A stretch of 36,574 nt of DNA from Pseudonocardiales bacterium (GTDB lineage: Bacteria > Actinomycetota > Actinomycetes > Mycobacteriales > QHCD01), in NCBI GenBank assembly GCA_003244255.1, contig QHCD01000087.1, positions 1-36,574 on the forward strand. Reading direction: 5' to 3'. Below, in pieces: positions 1-7,576 of this stretch (its first letter is position 1; every line of letters begins with the position of its first letter). Both the position numbers and the translations under genes were made by a program. The notes beneath the pieces are model-generated. The model was not told where the DNA came from and did not search any database. It was given only the letters and a program-made list of their open reading frames with translations.

Positions 1-186
1 GATCGCCCAGCTCGCCCCGCCCATCTCAGAGGTGTCCCACAGACCCCCGCGGTCCTCGTTGACCATGCTGTAGCGAGCTGGCATCGACGGCTCCCCGACG
101 TTCCAGTTGAATAGCCCGCCGTAGAACTCCTTGGCTGCATCAGGGTCTGGCGAGCCGATCTCGAAGTAGTTTACGTCGTTCGACAT
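1..186 (-). CDS. VOC/glyoxalase-family protein, N-terminal part (runs off the left edge)
   Basis: The first 62 residues of a protein whose remainder lies beyond the left edge. The N-terminus (MSNDVNYFEIGSPDPDAAK, then EFYGGLFNW) is the first beta-alpha unit typical of vicinal-oxygen-chelate proteins of the glyoxalase/bleomycin-resistance/CFP30B type: a short strand, a 'PD...AKxFY' helix and a 'LFxW' turn. These are small cytosolic proteins; some are metal-dependent enzymes and many have no known substrate. The ATG start is supported by GGAGG 8 nt upstream. It is oriented like the next two genes (304-2273) but is separated from the nearest by 117 nt. Family assignment is good; activity cannot be inferred. 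Confidence 0.8.
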   Translation of the reverse strand, partial: MSNDVNYFEIGSPDPDAAKEFYGGLFNWNVGEPSMPARYSMVNEDRGGLWDTSEMGGASWAI

Positions 187-303
187 GGCAACCTCCGCGC
201 GTCAAGTGCTCCGACCGTCGTACGATAGACGCCGGGTCTGACAACGCAGACCCCCACGCACCAGGCTAGGACGATGCAACGCGGGGACCTCGTCGACCGT
301 GAC

Positions 304-1098
304 TCAGGTTCGGCCCGAACCTAACCGCTGCGCCAGGAAGTCTTCCCAGGTTCGGTGGCCGACGGCCCGGTCCGGGGCGAGATTGGCGCCGTCCCGGACG
401 GCGCGGGCGGCCTTCCCGGGGAGCCTGACCGGCATGATCAGGCGACGTCGGTGACTGGCCCGCAGGTAGCTGCCGACCAGCTCGTCCATGCCATACACGC
501 GTGGCCCGGCGATGTCGGGTACGAGCCCGGACGGCTTGCCGAGGGCGAGCTCGACGAGCCGGGTCGCCACCTCGCCGGTGTCGATCGGTTGGAACCGAAC
601 GCCGGGTACCGGTATCACCGGCATCTTCGCCATTTGCCGGACCACCATGAGCATCGAGTCGAAAAACTGGGTAGCGCGCAGCGTCGTCCACGGCAGGCCG
701 GAGTGGGCCACGATGCGCTCTGCGTCCAGCTTGGAGGCGAAGTAGCCGAACATGGCACGGTCGACGCGGCTGACGACTGGGATCTGCTCGGCACCGACGA
801 CCGAGATGTACACCAGGTGTTGCACACCGACCCCGGACGCCGCCCGAACCAAATTCCTGGCCTTGTCCCCATCGCCCTTGGCGCTGCCCGCGCAGTGCAC
901 GATCGTCGCGACCCCGTTCACCGCAGCGTCGATCCCCTGGCCGGTGGCCAGATCGCCGGTCACAAACTCCATGTCGTCCCCGGTCCCGTGGCGAGCCCGG
1001 CTGAGCACCCTAACGCGACAGCCGGCGTTCTGCAGGCGCCCCGAGACGAGACGCCCCAGCGTGCCCGTGCCGCCGGTGAGCAGAATGGGTGACGTCAT
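304..1098 (-). CDS. NAD(P)-binding, NmrA/epimerase-like oxidoreductase
   Basis: A 264-residue atypical short-chain dehydrogenase. The N-terminus MTSPILLTGGTGTLG holds the dinucleotide-binding turn TGGTGTLG about 8 residues from the start, as in NmrA-like and extended-epimerase proteins. It is followed by 'VHCAGSAKGD' and 'LVYISVVGAEQIP', also typical of that group. The C-terminal part has the 'QPIDTGEVATRLVELALG' stretch common in these proteins. The reading frame is open 86 codons further upstream, but that part is arginine-rich shadow sequence and the Rossmann motif fixes ATG 1098 as the start. The gene lies 38 nt downstream of the sugar-dehydrogenase lipoprotein on the same strand and may be co-transcribed. 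The substrate is unknown. An 8-bp inverted repeat overlaps its stop codon. Confidence 0.85.
   Translation of the reverse strand: MTSPILLTGGTGTLGRLVSGRLQNAGCRVRVLSRARHGTGDDMEFVTGDLATGQGIDAAVNGVATIVHCAGSAKGDGDKARNLVRAASGVGVQHLVYISVVGAEQIPVVSRVDRAMFGYFASKLDAERIVAHSGLPWTTLRATQFFDSMLMVVRQMAKMPVIPVPGVRFQPIDTGEVATRLVELALGKPSGLVPDIAGPRVYGMDELVGSYLRASHRRRLIMPVRLPGKAARAVRDGANLAPDRAVGHRTWEDFLAQRLGSGRT
306..322. repeat. Short perfect inverted repeat at the 3' end of the NmrA-like gene
   Basis: AGGTTCGG-C-CCGAACCT is a perfect 8-bp dyad overlapping the stop codon of the gene at 304-1098. It could act as a weak hairpin at the mRNA end. No run of T follows on the minus strand, so it is not a canonical intrinsic terminator. 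A second copy of the half-site, AGGTTCGG, occurs about 40 nt further on at roughly 349. Confidence 0.35.
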
Positions 1099-1136
1099 GG
1101 CTTCTCCAAACTCGTTCTGGCCGCGGCGACATCGCG

Positions 1137-2273
1137 CTAGCGCAGTGGGATTCGCAGAATGCGATCGTCGGAGCTGCTGGGATCGCCACGGCCGTCGCGG
1201 TTGCTCGTGGTCACCCACAGCGCGCCGTCGGGCGCCACCCCGACGGTACGCAGCCGGCCGTACCTGCCGACGAGCAACGCCCGCGGGTGGCCGAGCGTGC
1301 CGTCGGCGTTCTCCGGGATCCGCCACAGGCGCGTCCCAGCGAGAGCTCCCGTCCACAGCGCGCCGGCCGTGATCGCCAGGCCGCTCGCCGAATTCTGATC
1401 CGGTGGGAAGGTGATCAGCGCGTCGACAAAACGCGGATCATGTGGCCTGCCGGTGACGATGGGCCAGCCGTAATTGCGCCCGGCGGTGATGCGGTTGATC
1501 TCGTCGTCGCGGTCTGGTCCGAATTCGGCGGCGAACATTCTCCGGTGCGAGTCCCACGCGAGGCCCTGCACATTGCGGTGGCCCAGGGTCCAGACCGGCG
1601 AGTGCGCGAACGGGTTGTCGCCCGGAACCGACCCGTCCGGGCGCACCCGGAGGATCTTGCCGCCAAGGGAGTTGCGATCTTGGGCCAGCTGGTCGTTGCC
1701 GGTCTCCCCCGTGCCGACGTAGAGCATTCCGTCCGGCCCGAAGGCGATCCGGCCGCCGTCGTGGATGCTGCCCTTCGGAATACCGGTCAGGACGGGCTCG
1801 ATCGCCCCGGCATGCGTGCCGACGACGGTGAAGCGGACCACTCGGTTGTCATCGGAGCTCGTGTAGTACGCGTACACGAGGTGATCGATCTGGTACGACG
1901 GCGATCGGGCCAGGCCGAGCAGCCCGCTCTCGCCGGATGCAACGACGTGGATGGTTGTCAGGGTGGTGATCGCGCCGGACGAGGTAAGCCGGACAATCCG
2001 CCCGCTGTTGCGCTGTCCCACCAACGCATCGCCGCCGGGAAGGAAGACGACGCCCCACGGTGTGTCGAGATTGTGGGCGATCACCCGTGGCTGCCCGATC
2101 GGCGATCCGGGCGACGGCCCACTCGGGGTGCCTGACGCCGGAACGGTCTTCGGCGGCTCAGCCGTCGTCGGCGTCGGGGCCCGCTGATCGGGCCCGCTGC
2201 AACCGGCCACCGTCAGGAAGACGGCCACCAGAGCGACGGTCGCCAGCTGGACCCACCCCGATCGCGGCCGCAT
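1137..2273 (-). CDS. PQQ-type glucose/sorbosone dehydrogenase-like lipoprotein
   Basis: A 378-residue exported lipoprotein. It starts MRPRSGW, followed by a hydrophobic stretch ending in lipobox VAGC at about residue 25, then a Pro/Thr/Ser-rich linker. The rest is a six-bladed GSDH (aldose sugar dehydrogenase, YliI-like) propeller. Visible family signatures are DTPWGVVFLPGG, GESGLLGLA, IHDGGRIAFGPDGMLYVGTG, NSLGGKILRV, GHRNVQGLAW and NYGWP. Such proteins use PQQ and calcium to oxidise the anomeric carbon of sugars outside the cytoplasm. The long upstream extension of the frame belongs to an SDR pseudogene, so ATG 2273, just before the signal peptide, is chosen. No strong ribosome-binding site is seen there. 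Substrate and electron acceptor are unknown. Confidence 0.85.
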   Translation of the reverse strand: MRPRSGWVQLATVALVAVFLTVAGCSGPDQRAPTPTTAEPPKTVPASGTPSGPSPGSPIGQPRVIAHNLDTPWGVVFLPGGDALVGQRNSGRIVRLTSSGAITTLTTIHVVASGESGLLGLARSPSYQIDHLVYAYYTSSDDNRVVRFTVVGTHAGAIEPVLTGIPKGSIHDGGRIAFGPDGMLYVGTGETGNDQLAQDRNSLGGKILRVRPDGSVPGDNPFAHSPVWTLGHRNVQGLAWDSHRRMFAAEFGPDRDDEINRITAGRNYGWPIVTGRPHDPRFVDALITFPPDQNSASGLAITAGALWTGALAGTRLWRIPENADGTLGHPRALLVGRYGRLRTVGVAPDGALWVTTSNRDGRGDPSSSDDRILRIPLR

Positions 2274-2334
2274 ACCCCAGCATCCCCGCTGCGCGGGCCG
2301 ATGGCAAAGGCCCGACGGTGCTGCACGGACCGGG

Positions 2335-2770
2335 TCAGTCGTCGGCGCGCTCGGCGCCCCCCGCGATACCCCAGCCGCCGTCGGAGTCGATGGTCTGGCC
2401 GGGCCAATGGGCGCGAGCGCCGCCGCGAGGGTTGCCGTCATGCCCTGCACGGCCGCTTTCGACGTCGCGTAAGGGATTTCCGCCGGCATCGGACCCTGGT
2501 GCACTCCGGTCGTGAACAGCACCACGCGACGTACCCCACCGCCGCGGCCGCCTGGACGAGCAGGATGGTTGCGCGGGTGTTGACGGCGAACGAGGCGTCC
2601 AACCCCGCGGTCGTCACGGCAGCCATATCCTGCCGGCTCGACTGCGCGTGCACGGCCACCAGCGCGTCGAGCCGGCCGTGTGTGCGCGCGTGGTCTGTCA
2701 CCAGACCGGACGGCGCCAGTGGATCGGCGAGGCCGGTGGCGGTCCAGCCCGCGCCCTGCAGCTCAGGCGG
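2335..2770 (-). pseudogene. Short-chain dehydrogenase pseudogene (three frames, internally deleted)
   Basis: Remains of a short-chain dehydrogenase in three reading frames. The first piece (about 2770-2550) reads HGRLDALVAVHAQSS and then SFAVNTRATILLVQA, the mid-Rossmann 'VNxRA' region. After a frameshift the second piece (about 2545-2405) reads VVLFTTGVHQGPMPAEIPYATSK with the YxxxK catalytic motif. After another shift the last piece (about 2405-2335) reads GQTIDSDGGWG, the usual SDR C-terminus, and ends in a stop at 2335. The N-terminal cofactor motif is absent, and so is the stretch between the helix after YxxxK and the C-terminal tail. Both losses are true deletions, so this is a decayed gene rather than a sequencing slip. 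The tail lies 61 nt upstream of the lipoprotein start at 2273. Confidence 0.8.
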
Positions 2771-2802
2771 TGCCCCGTCGCCGCCCGATCGCACCCAGGG
2801 CA

Positions 2803-2866
2803 TGTTGATCATGCACTTCCGGGACGCGAAAACGGCGTGTCACGTCCCAGAACCGCATGATCAACA
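2803..2866. repeat. 64-nt palindromic element (possible interspersed repeat)
   Basis: Perfect 12-bp arms, TGTTGATCATGC at 2803-2814 and GCATGATCAACA at 2855-2866, enclose 40 nt that pair further and imperfectly (10 of the next 14 positions identical between the arms, including GGGACG/CGTCCC). The whole folds as one hairpin. It sits 14 nt past the 3' end of the MetE-like gene and beside the SDR pseudogene. It has no U tract, so it resembles a palindromic interspersed element or MITE-like relic more than an intrinsic terminator, although it could serve as a transcription stop. Confidence 0.75.
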
Positions 2867-2880
2867 CGGTGCCGGCTGGG

Positions 2881-4020
2881 TCAGACCCCGAGCGCCTCGG
2901 AAGCCTTCTCGGTGCCCTGCACCCGCGAGGTGATCTTCTGGAAGGCCACGTCACGGGCATGATCGGGCGACCCGTGCTTCGGCTTGACGTCGATGCTGAA
3001 CGGCGAGAAGCCGCAGTCGTCGGTCGAGCCGAGTTGCTCCTTGGGGATGTAGTTGGCCGCAGTCTTCAACGCATCGGCGACCTCGTCCGCACTCTCCACT
3101 CGCGGGTCGAGCGGGTTGATGACGCCGACGAAGGCGAATTGCGGCACGCCGTTCGCATCGGTTCGCAGGTGGTCTCCAATCAGCTTGTAGACGCCTTCCT
3201 TGTCCTTCTCGCTGGCGAGCTGGATCAGGAAGTAGCCCGCGTTGATGTCGAACATCCGCGAGAGCAGGTGCTCGTAGGGCACCTCTGCGCTGTGTACGGA
3301 GTCGCAGTCACCGCCGGGGCAGGTGTGGATGCCGATGTTGACCCGCTCCTCGGGTGAGAAGCGGTCGAGCACCCGGTTGTTGAGGTCGATGAACTCACCC
3401 AGCAGGTCGCGGTTGGTCCACGGGTTGCGGGGGTCCTTCTTGCCGGTGAGGCGGCCCTCGGTGAAGTCGACCGAGACCCGCTTCGCGCCGGCTGCGAACG
3501 CCTGGCGGATGTCCTTCTCCGCCTCGTCGCAGATGTCGCTCTCGAACTGCGTCCGCGGGTAGCCGTCGAGTTCGCCCTCGAGGGGGTAGAGCAGCCACAG
3601 CATCGACGGCGCGATGACCGCCTGCTTCATCGGCTTGGTCGCGTACGGAAGCGACTTCTCGAGGTAGTCCGAGGCGAAGGTCTTGTAGCGGAATGGCCCG
3701 CCGGTCAGGCGCGGCAGTTGCCGGTGGTGGCCGTCGTCGAAGATCGCGAAGTACTGGCCGTCGCCGGCCAGGTGGTCGGCAAGGCCGGTGCCGGCGAGGG
3801 TGTCGGTGACCGGGTAGGTGGCGAAGCTCGACGCGCGCTGCTCGCCGTCGGAGACGATGGGCGAGCCCGTGGCTTCCATCCGCTCGATGGAGTCCTTGCA
3901 GGCGGCGTCCTGTTCCCGGGCAAGGTCATCGAACGACGCGTTGCCGGCGTCGTATGCCGCGTAGGTCTCCTGCAGCTTCATGGGCCGCGGGAGCGAACCG
4001 ACCGGCTCAGTAGGGATCAC
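2881..4020 (-). CDS. Cobalamin-independent methionine synthase C-domain-like methyltransferase
   Basis: A 379-residue single-domain protein of the UROD/MetE-like superfamily (the zinc-binding C-terminal half of MetE). It begins TEPVGSLPRP, the N-terminal loop of this fold. Zinc-ligand candidates are H232 and C234 in GIHTCPGGDC and C336 in STDDCGFSP. VSVDFTEGRL and FVGVINPLDPRVES match strands of the barrel (in MetE the latter region is 'GVxDxHSPR'). MetE itself is about 750 residues with two barrels, so this is a core-type or related methyl transferase acting on a thiol; the methyl donor cannot be deduced. The start is GTG 4020 with GAGGAGG about 11 nt upstream. Divergent from the next gene; the 64-nt palindrome follows its stop. 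Confidence 0.8.
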   Translation of the reverse strand: MIPTEPVGSLPRPMKLQETYAAYDAGNASFDDLAREQDAACKDSIERMEATGSPIVSDGEQRASSFATYPVTDTLAGTGLADHLAGDGQYFAIFDDGHHRQLPRLTGGPFRYKTFASDYLEKSLPYATKPMKQAVIAPSMLWLLYPLEGELDGYPRTQFESDICDEAEKDIRQAFAAGAKRVSVDFTEGRLTGKKDPRNPWTNRDLLGEFIDLNNRVLDRFSPEERVNIGIHTCPGGDCDSVHSAEVPYEHLLSRMFDINAGYFLIQLASEKDKEGVYKLIGDHLRTDANGVPQFAFVGVINPLDPRVESADEVADALKTAANYIPKEQLGSTDDCGFSPFSIDVKPKHGSPDHARDVAFQKITSRVQGTEKASEALGV

Positions 4021-4142
4021 GCAAGATCGCCTCCTCGATGAGAACGCACGGGCTGGACCTGATCGGATCCTTGCACCGAACCGCGAGCAGGGCTACCACG
4101 AGGTTGTCAATGCCGGCCCGTTCGTGCCGGCGTCGGCCTGCG

Positions 4143-4961
4143 ATGATGACGGCCGTGGAGGCGGCAACCGAGTCGATCGACGTCCGCACGACCTACGCCC
4201 GCGCCACCATCGAGACCGATTGCAGCCGGCCGGCCGGCCGGATGCTGTACCTGGATGACATCGAGTGCTCCTACGTCGACCTCGACGATCCGACCCACCT
4301 GGAGTTCGGCTACGTCAAACGCTTCGCCGACGTCATCGAACTGACCACCGACCCCACCGAACTGCTGCGGGTGACGCACCTGGGCGGCGGCGGGCTCACC
4401 CTGCCGCGGTATCTCGCGGCCACCCGGCGCGGCGAGACACGCCAGCTGGTCTACGAACTCGACGACGCCCTGCTCGACCTGGTCCGCCGCGAACTCGGCG
4501 CTCGCACGTCGGCGCGGCTGCGGGTGAAGCTCGGCGACGCTCGCGCCCGGCTGCAACGGCGCTCCCAGGACTCGGCCGACGTCATCGTCGGTGACGCATT
4601 CCACGGCAGGGTCGTTCCGGCGCACCTGCTCTCGGCGGAGTTCGTGGGTCTGGTCCGCCGGGTGTTGAGGCCGGGCGGGGTCTACCTGCTCAACCTCATC
4701 GACGGGCCGCCACTGCGGCTGGCCCGATCGCACGCGGCAACGCTGTTGCAGGCGTTCAACGACGTTGTGATCGCGACCGATCCGGATGTGCTTCGGGGCA
4801 AGAGCTCGGGGAATCTGGTCTTCGCGGCGTCGGACGCTCGGCTGCCTGTCGACCGCCTGCGCACCCGGGCGGCGGTCGGCAGGTCGCCCGATCGCGTGCT
4901 CGATTACGCAGGCGTGTTGGCCCTTGCCGGCGACGCCAAACCGCTGCACGACCCCGATTGA
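4143..4961 (+). CDS. Spermidine synthase-fold (aminopropyltransferase-like) protein
   Basis: About 272 residues with a Rossmann methyltransferase-like fold of the spermidine/spermine synthase family. RMLYLDDIECSYVDLDDP is the N-terminal strand region. THLGGGGLTLPRYL corresponds to the glycine-rich nucleotide-binding motif, QLVYELDDALLDLVRREL to the acidic end of strand beta-2, and DSADVIVGDAFHG to the catalytic-Asp region. The actinobacterial 'fused' type has an extra membrane domain, but here only the soluble domain is present. The frame is open upstream to 4038; ATG 4143 (or the next codon, ATG 4146) is preferred because conservation begins there. No clear ribosome-binding site is visible. 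Whether it makes polyamines is uncertain, since many such homologues are uncharacterised. Confidence 0.75.
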   Translation: MMTAVEAATESIDVRTTYARATIETDCSRPAGRMLYLDDIECSYVDLDDPTHLEFGYVKRFADVIELTTDPTELLRVTHLGGGGLTLPRYLAATRRGETRQLVYELDDALLDLVRRELGARTSARLRVKLGDARARLQRRSQDSADVIVGDAFHGRVVPAHLLSAEFVGLVRRVLRPGGVYLLNLIDGPPLRLARSHAATLLQAFNDVVIATDPDVLRGKSSGNLVFAASDARLPVDRLRTRAAVGRSPDRVLDYAGVLALAGDAKPLHDPD

Positions 4962-4968
4962 TCCCGGG

Positions 4969-6051
4969 TCACTCGTATTCGATCACCGCCGGCGACGGCG
5001 ACAGACCGATCACCTGTGACGGCGACATCAGGTCTATGTCCTGCCGGTAGAACAGCTTCAGTCCCATCGGATAGCGCGTGTCGGCTGCGAACAGATGATA
5101 CTTCGACAGCTTGGCCGCCTGCCCGCCGAATCCGTCCATGTTCACGACCGCCGCCAACCGTGGCGGGATCGAGAGACTGGACTTGTCGCGGATCATGCCG
5201 TTGGTGAACTGGTGAATCAGCAGTAGCTTCTGCGGCAGGTTGTCCGCTACGACCAAACCCTCAAGCCAGCTCGCGGTCGCGTTGATCTCCGATGCGTCGA
5301 CCCCGCCGATCTTCTCCCCCGGGACCTCGTCGGAGCCCATCCGCCATTCCGGATCGAGCGCCAGCGCGACGTCGGGCTGTGCGAGCCATTTCTGGTAAAC
5401 CTTCGCCTCGGTGAGAAAATCCGAGCGGCCCGGTTGGATGTCGAGAATCAGCAGCACGTGGTGTCGACGCGCGGAATCCAGATACGGCTGGATCAAGGAA
5501 TCGTCTGATCGCGAGCGGTACATGCCGTCCGGTCCGGGGGTCGCATCTGCGATCGTCGCGATCAGTTCGTACGCCGGCAACACGACCGCGCCGCCGCCGT
5601 CGTATTCGGCCGCCTGGCTGGAGAGCCTTGCCCACGCATCGTCGGGTGTTCCCTGACCGAGCACGCCGAGTCCCGCGGTGTGGGCGGCGCCGTAGTAGGC
5701 CACGATGCGGGTGCCCGGAAAGAGAGTCCGCCCGCCTCCGGGCAGCTGAGGTCCATCCGGAGGGGTCGTTCCGGGTCGGGTTTCCGGCGAGGTCGTTGTG
5801 GTTGGCGGTGGCCCAATCGTGGGAGTGGCGGTGGGCTTCTTGCTCGGGGGCCGGGTTGTCGGCGGTGTCGACGCCGAGGTGATCGGCGGAGCGGGCGAGG
5901 AGACGGTGGATGGCGTGCTCGCGTGGGCAGCCGTGGTCTGTGCACGGTGTGCCGGGTCGCCGCCAGGGCCGGCCGAGGTGCTGCACGCGGCGAGTGCGAG
6001 CAGGACCGCAACCGCGACCCCCGAGAGAACCTGCCTAGACCGGATCCGCAC
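4969..6051 (-). CDS. Secreted lipoprotein with Thr/Pro-rich linker and unassigned C-terminal domain
   Basis: A 360-residue lipoprotein. The signal peptide MRIRSRQVLSGVAVAVLLA ends in lipobox LAAC. A linker of about 75 residues rich in Thr, Pro and Ser, of the kind used to cross the cell wall, leads to a globular domain starting IVAYYGAAHTAGLGVLG. Later segments such as LLILDIQPG, VALALDPEWRMG, LLLIHQFTNGMI and VVNMDGFGG look like successive beta-strand ends of a TIM-barrel, glycosidase-like fold with acidic residues at strand ends, but I cannot name the family. The start is GTG 6051 with GGAGG 8 nt upstream. The upstream in-frame ATG at 6093 would bury the signal peptide and is rejected. It is convergent with the spermidine-synthase-like gene, with 7 nt between the stops. 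Confidence 0.7.
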   Translation of the reverse strand: MRIRSRQVLSGVAVAVLLALAACSTSAGPGGDPAHRAQTTAAHASTPSTVSSPAPPITSASTPPTTRPPSKKPTATPTIGPPPTTTTSPETRPGTTPPDGPQLPGGGRTLFPGTRIVAYYGAAHTAGLGVLGQGTPDDAWARLSSQAAEYDGGGAVVLPAYELIATIADATPGPDGMYRSRSDDSLIQPYLDSARRHHVLLILDIQPGRSDFLTEAKVYQKWLAQPDVALALDPEWRMGSDEVPGEKIGGVDASEINATASWLEGLVVADNLPQKLLLIHQFTNGMIRDKSSLSIPPRLAAVVNMDGFGGQAAKLSKYHLFAADTRYPMGLKLFYRQDIDLMSPSQVIGLSPSPAVIEYE

Positions 6052-6115
6052 CCCGTGAACCTCCAACGTGTCTTGACAGTGACGCCATCGCATTGACGCG
6101 TGACTCGCCGTCTGG

Positions 6116-6128
6116 GTTGACCGTCAAC
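6116..6128. promoter_or_regulatory. Short dyad GTTGAC-C-GTCAAC, possible operator
   Basis: A perfect 6-bp inverted repeat around one base, in the 89-nt gap between the lipoprotein start and the end of the Rrf2 gene. Two further TTGAC-type sequences lie at about 6074 and 6093. It could be an operator or promoter part for the lipoprotein gene (the minus strand reads TTGACG here), but no convincing -10 box is placed correctly. Confidence 0.25.
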
Positions 6129-6140
6129 AGTCGCTGCCAG

Positions 6141-6605
6141 TCAGTGACTCGTCCACGCATCCGGCGCAGCCGTCAGCGCCACCACATACTGCGGCAGCTC
6201 GCCGTGGGCGATGTCGGCGACCGTGACGTGCTCGAGCACGTCACGCAGACTCGCCCGCGCCGCGATCCATACTTCCTGCAGTGCCTTGGCCGGGCCGATG
6301 TACTCGCTCTGCTCGGGACGCATACCGCGCACTTCCGCGAGCGGGCCGTCGAGTGCGCGGATCACATCGGCGACCGCGATCTGTCCGGCCGGGCGCGCGA
6401 GCCGGTATCCGCCGTCGACCCCGCGCTGGCTCGCGACTATGCCGGCGCGGCGTAGCGCGGTCAGGATCCCTTCGAGGAAACGGGCCGGGATCGCCTGCGC
6501 CTGCGCCAGCGCCTCGCAGGTGACTCGCTCGCCCTCGTCGACCGCCAGCACGGTCAGCGCCCGCATGGCGTAGTCGACTCGCGCAGAGATGTGCACAACC
6601 ACCAT
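6141..6605 (-). CDS. Rrf2-family transcriptional regulator
   Basis: A 154-residue Rrf2 protein. The N-terminus VHISARVDYAMRALTVLAV and the winged-helix segment ALAQAQAIPARFLEGILTALRRAGIV, followed by GVDGGYRLARP (the wing), are diagnostic of the family. The helix that in IscR or NsrR carries three cysteines has none here; the only cysteine is in VTCEAL. An iron-sulphur cluster of the usual type is therefore unlikely, and a CymR-like or other cluster-free sensor is more probable. The start is ATG 6605. It is transcribed divergently from the azlC/azlD pair and could control it, though the operator is not identified. The inducer is unknown. Confidence 0.9.
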   Translation of the reverse strand: MVVVHISARVDYAMRALTVLAVDEGERVTCEALAQAQAIPARFLEGILTALRRAGIVASQRGVDGGYRLARPAGQIAVADVIRALDGPLAEVRGMRPEQSEYIGPAKALQEVWIAARASLRDVLEHVTVADIAHGELPQYVVALTAAPDAWTSH

Positions 6606-6668
6606 TGTGCCGTGCCCGGAAGGATTACTGCGTCACGGCGGTGGGAATCGCCGGTCGGAGGCGTTCAG

Positions 6669-6682
6669 TATCGTCGCCGACG
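6669..6682 (+). promoter_or_regulatory. Probable leaderless promoter of azlC (-10 TATCGT)
   Basis: TATCGT at 6669-6674 fits the actinobacterial -10 pattern TANNNT and lies 7 nt before the GTG codon at 6682, the distance expected if transcription starts on the start codon. No convincing -35 box is visible. Confidence 0.4.
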
Positions 6683-7249
6683 TGACGGACATGGCCGCGG
6701 AACCCGCTCCGTTGCCGGAGGCCCGGCGCCGTGCGGTGGTCCGGCAGGCACTGTCGGTCGGAATCGCGACCGGGCTCTACTGCGTCAGCTTCGGCGCGCT
6801 GTCGGTGGCGAGCGGACTGTCGATCTGGGAGTCGTGCGCGCTCTCGCTGCTGCTGTTCAGTGGCGGATCCCAATTCGCGATCATCGGTGTGCTCGGCGGT
6901 GGCGGCAGTGCAGGCGCGGCGATCGCCGGATCGACGCTGCTCGGCATCCGCAACGCGATGTACGGCATGCAGCTCAAGCCGAGCCTGCAGTCTCGCGGGC
7001 TGCCCAGTTGAGAATCGACGAGACGACCGCGGTGGCCATCGCGCAATCCGAACCGGCCGCCGGGCGACTTGGATTCTGGATAACGGGGATCTCGATTTAC
7101 ATCGGCTGGAATCTGGCCACCCTGCTGGGCGCGCTCCTCGGCAACGCGATCGGCGATCCCGGCCGGTCGGGCTGCCGGTCGTCATCGCAGCGCTGGTCGC
7201 CGTCGTCGCGGGCCTGTGGCGCTCGCCTGCTGGGCGGGAGGAGCGATGA
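6682..7249 (+). pseudogene. azlC: Degraded azlC (branched-chain amino-acid exporter, large subunit)
   Basis: AzlC and AzlD together export branched-chain amino acids; AzlC is normally about 230 residues with several membrane helices. The first frame, from GTG 6682, reads GIATGLYCVSFGALSV, SGGSQFAIIGVLGGGGSAGAA and GIRNAMYG, then stops at 7011. The protein continues in another frame as AAQLRIDETTAVAIAQS and FWITGISIYIGWNLATLLG, then in the third frame as RPVGLPVVIAALVAVV, stopping at 7249. About 45-50 residues normally found between the GDP loop and the last helices are missing, so this is a true internal deletion as well as frameshifts. The last TGA still overlaps the azlD ATG, preserving the ancestral coupling. 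Confidence 0.75.
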
Positions 7250-7551
7250 CCACGGGCGTCACGGTGGTGGTGGCATCGATCTGCGCGGTTGGGTTGAAAC
7301 TCACCGGGCACCTGGTTCCGTCCTCGGTGCTGTCGCACCCGCGGATCGTTCGGATCCCGACGCTGCTGCCGGCCGCGCTGCTCGCGGCCCTCGTCGTCCA
7401 GGCCGTGACGACCAGCGGCCGGTTGGTGGCCGATGCGCGACTGGTCGGGCTGGCAGCCGCTGCGCTCGCTCTGCTCCTGCGAGCACCGTTCATCGTGGTC
7501 GTGGTGGTGGCCGCCGCAGCCGCCGGGGTGCGCGCCGCTGGTTGGGGATAA
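7246..7551 (+). CDS. azlD: AzlD-family branched-chain amino-acid transport protein
   Basis: A 101-residue hydrophobic protein with about four membrane segments (VTVVVASICAVGLKLTGHLV, LLPAALLAALVVQAV, LVGLAAAALALLL and IVVVVVAAAAAGV), the size and pattern of AzlD. It is the small partner of AzlC in amino-acid export at the inner membrane. ATG 7246 is preceded by GGGAGGAGCG, a strong ribosome-binding site, and overlaps the old azlC stop as ATGA. The frame is open further upstream, but the coupling and binding site fix the start. AzlD looks intact while AzlC is broken, so function is doubtful unless the azlC lesions are sequence errors. Confidence 0.85.
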   Translation: MTTGVTVVVASICAVGLKLTGHLVPSSVLSHPRIVRIPTLLPAALLAALVVQAVTTSGRLVADARLVGLAAAALALLLRAPFIVVVVVAAAAAGVRAAGWG

Positions 7552-7576
7552 GGGTGGCGGGGGTTGACCCAGCCAC

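Noticed and set aside
304..1356. 350-residue version of the NmrA-like protein
   Set aside because: The first 86 residues are arginine-rich shadow; the Rossmann motif begins right after ATG 1098.
6116..6128. GTTGAC-C-GTCAAC as an Rrf2 operator
   Set aside because: It lies downstream of the Rrf2 gene, not between it and azlC, and no second site is seen; kept only as a low-confidence dyad.
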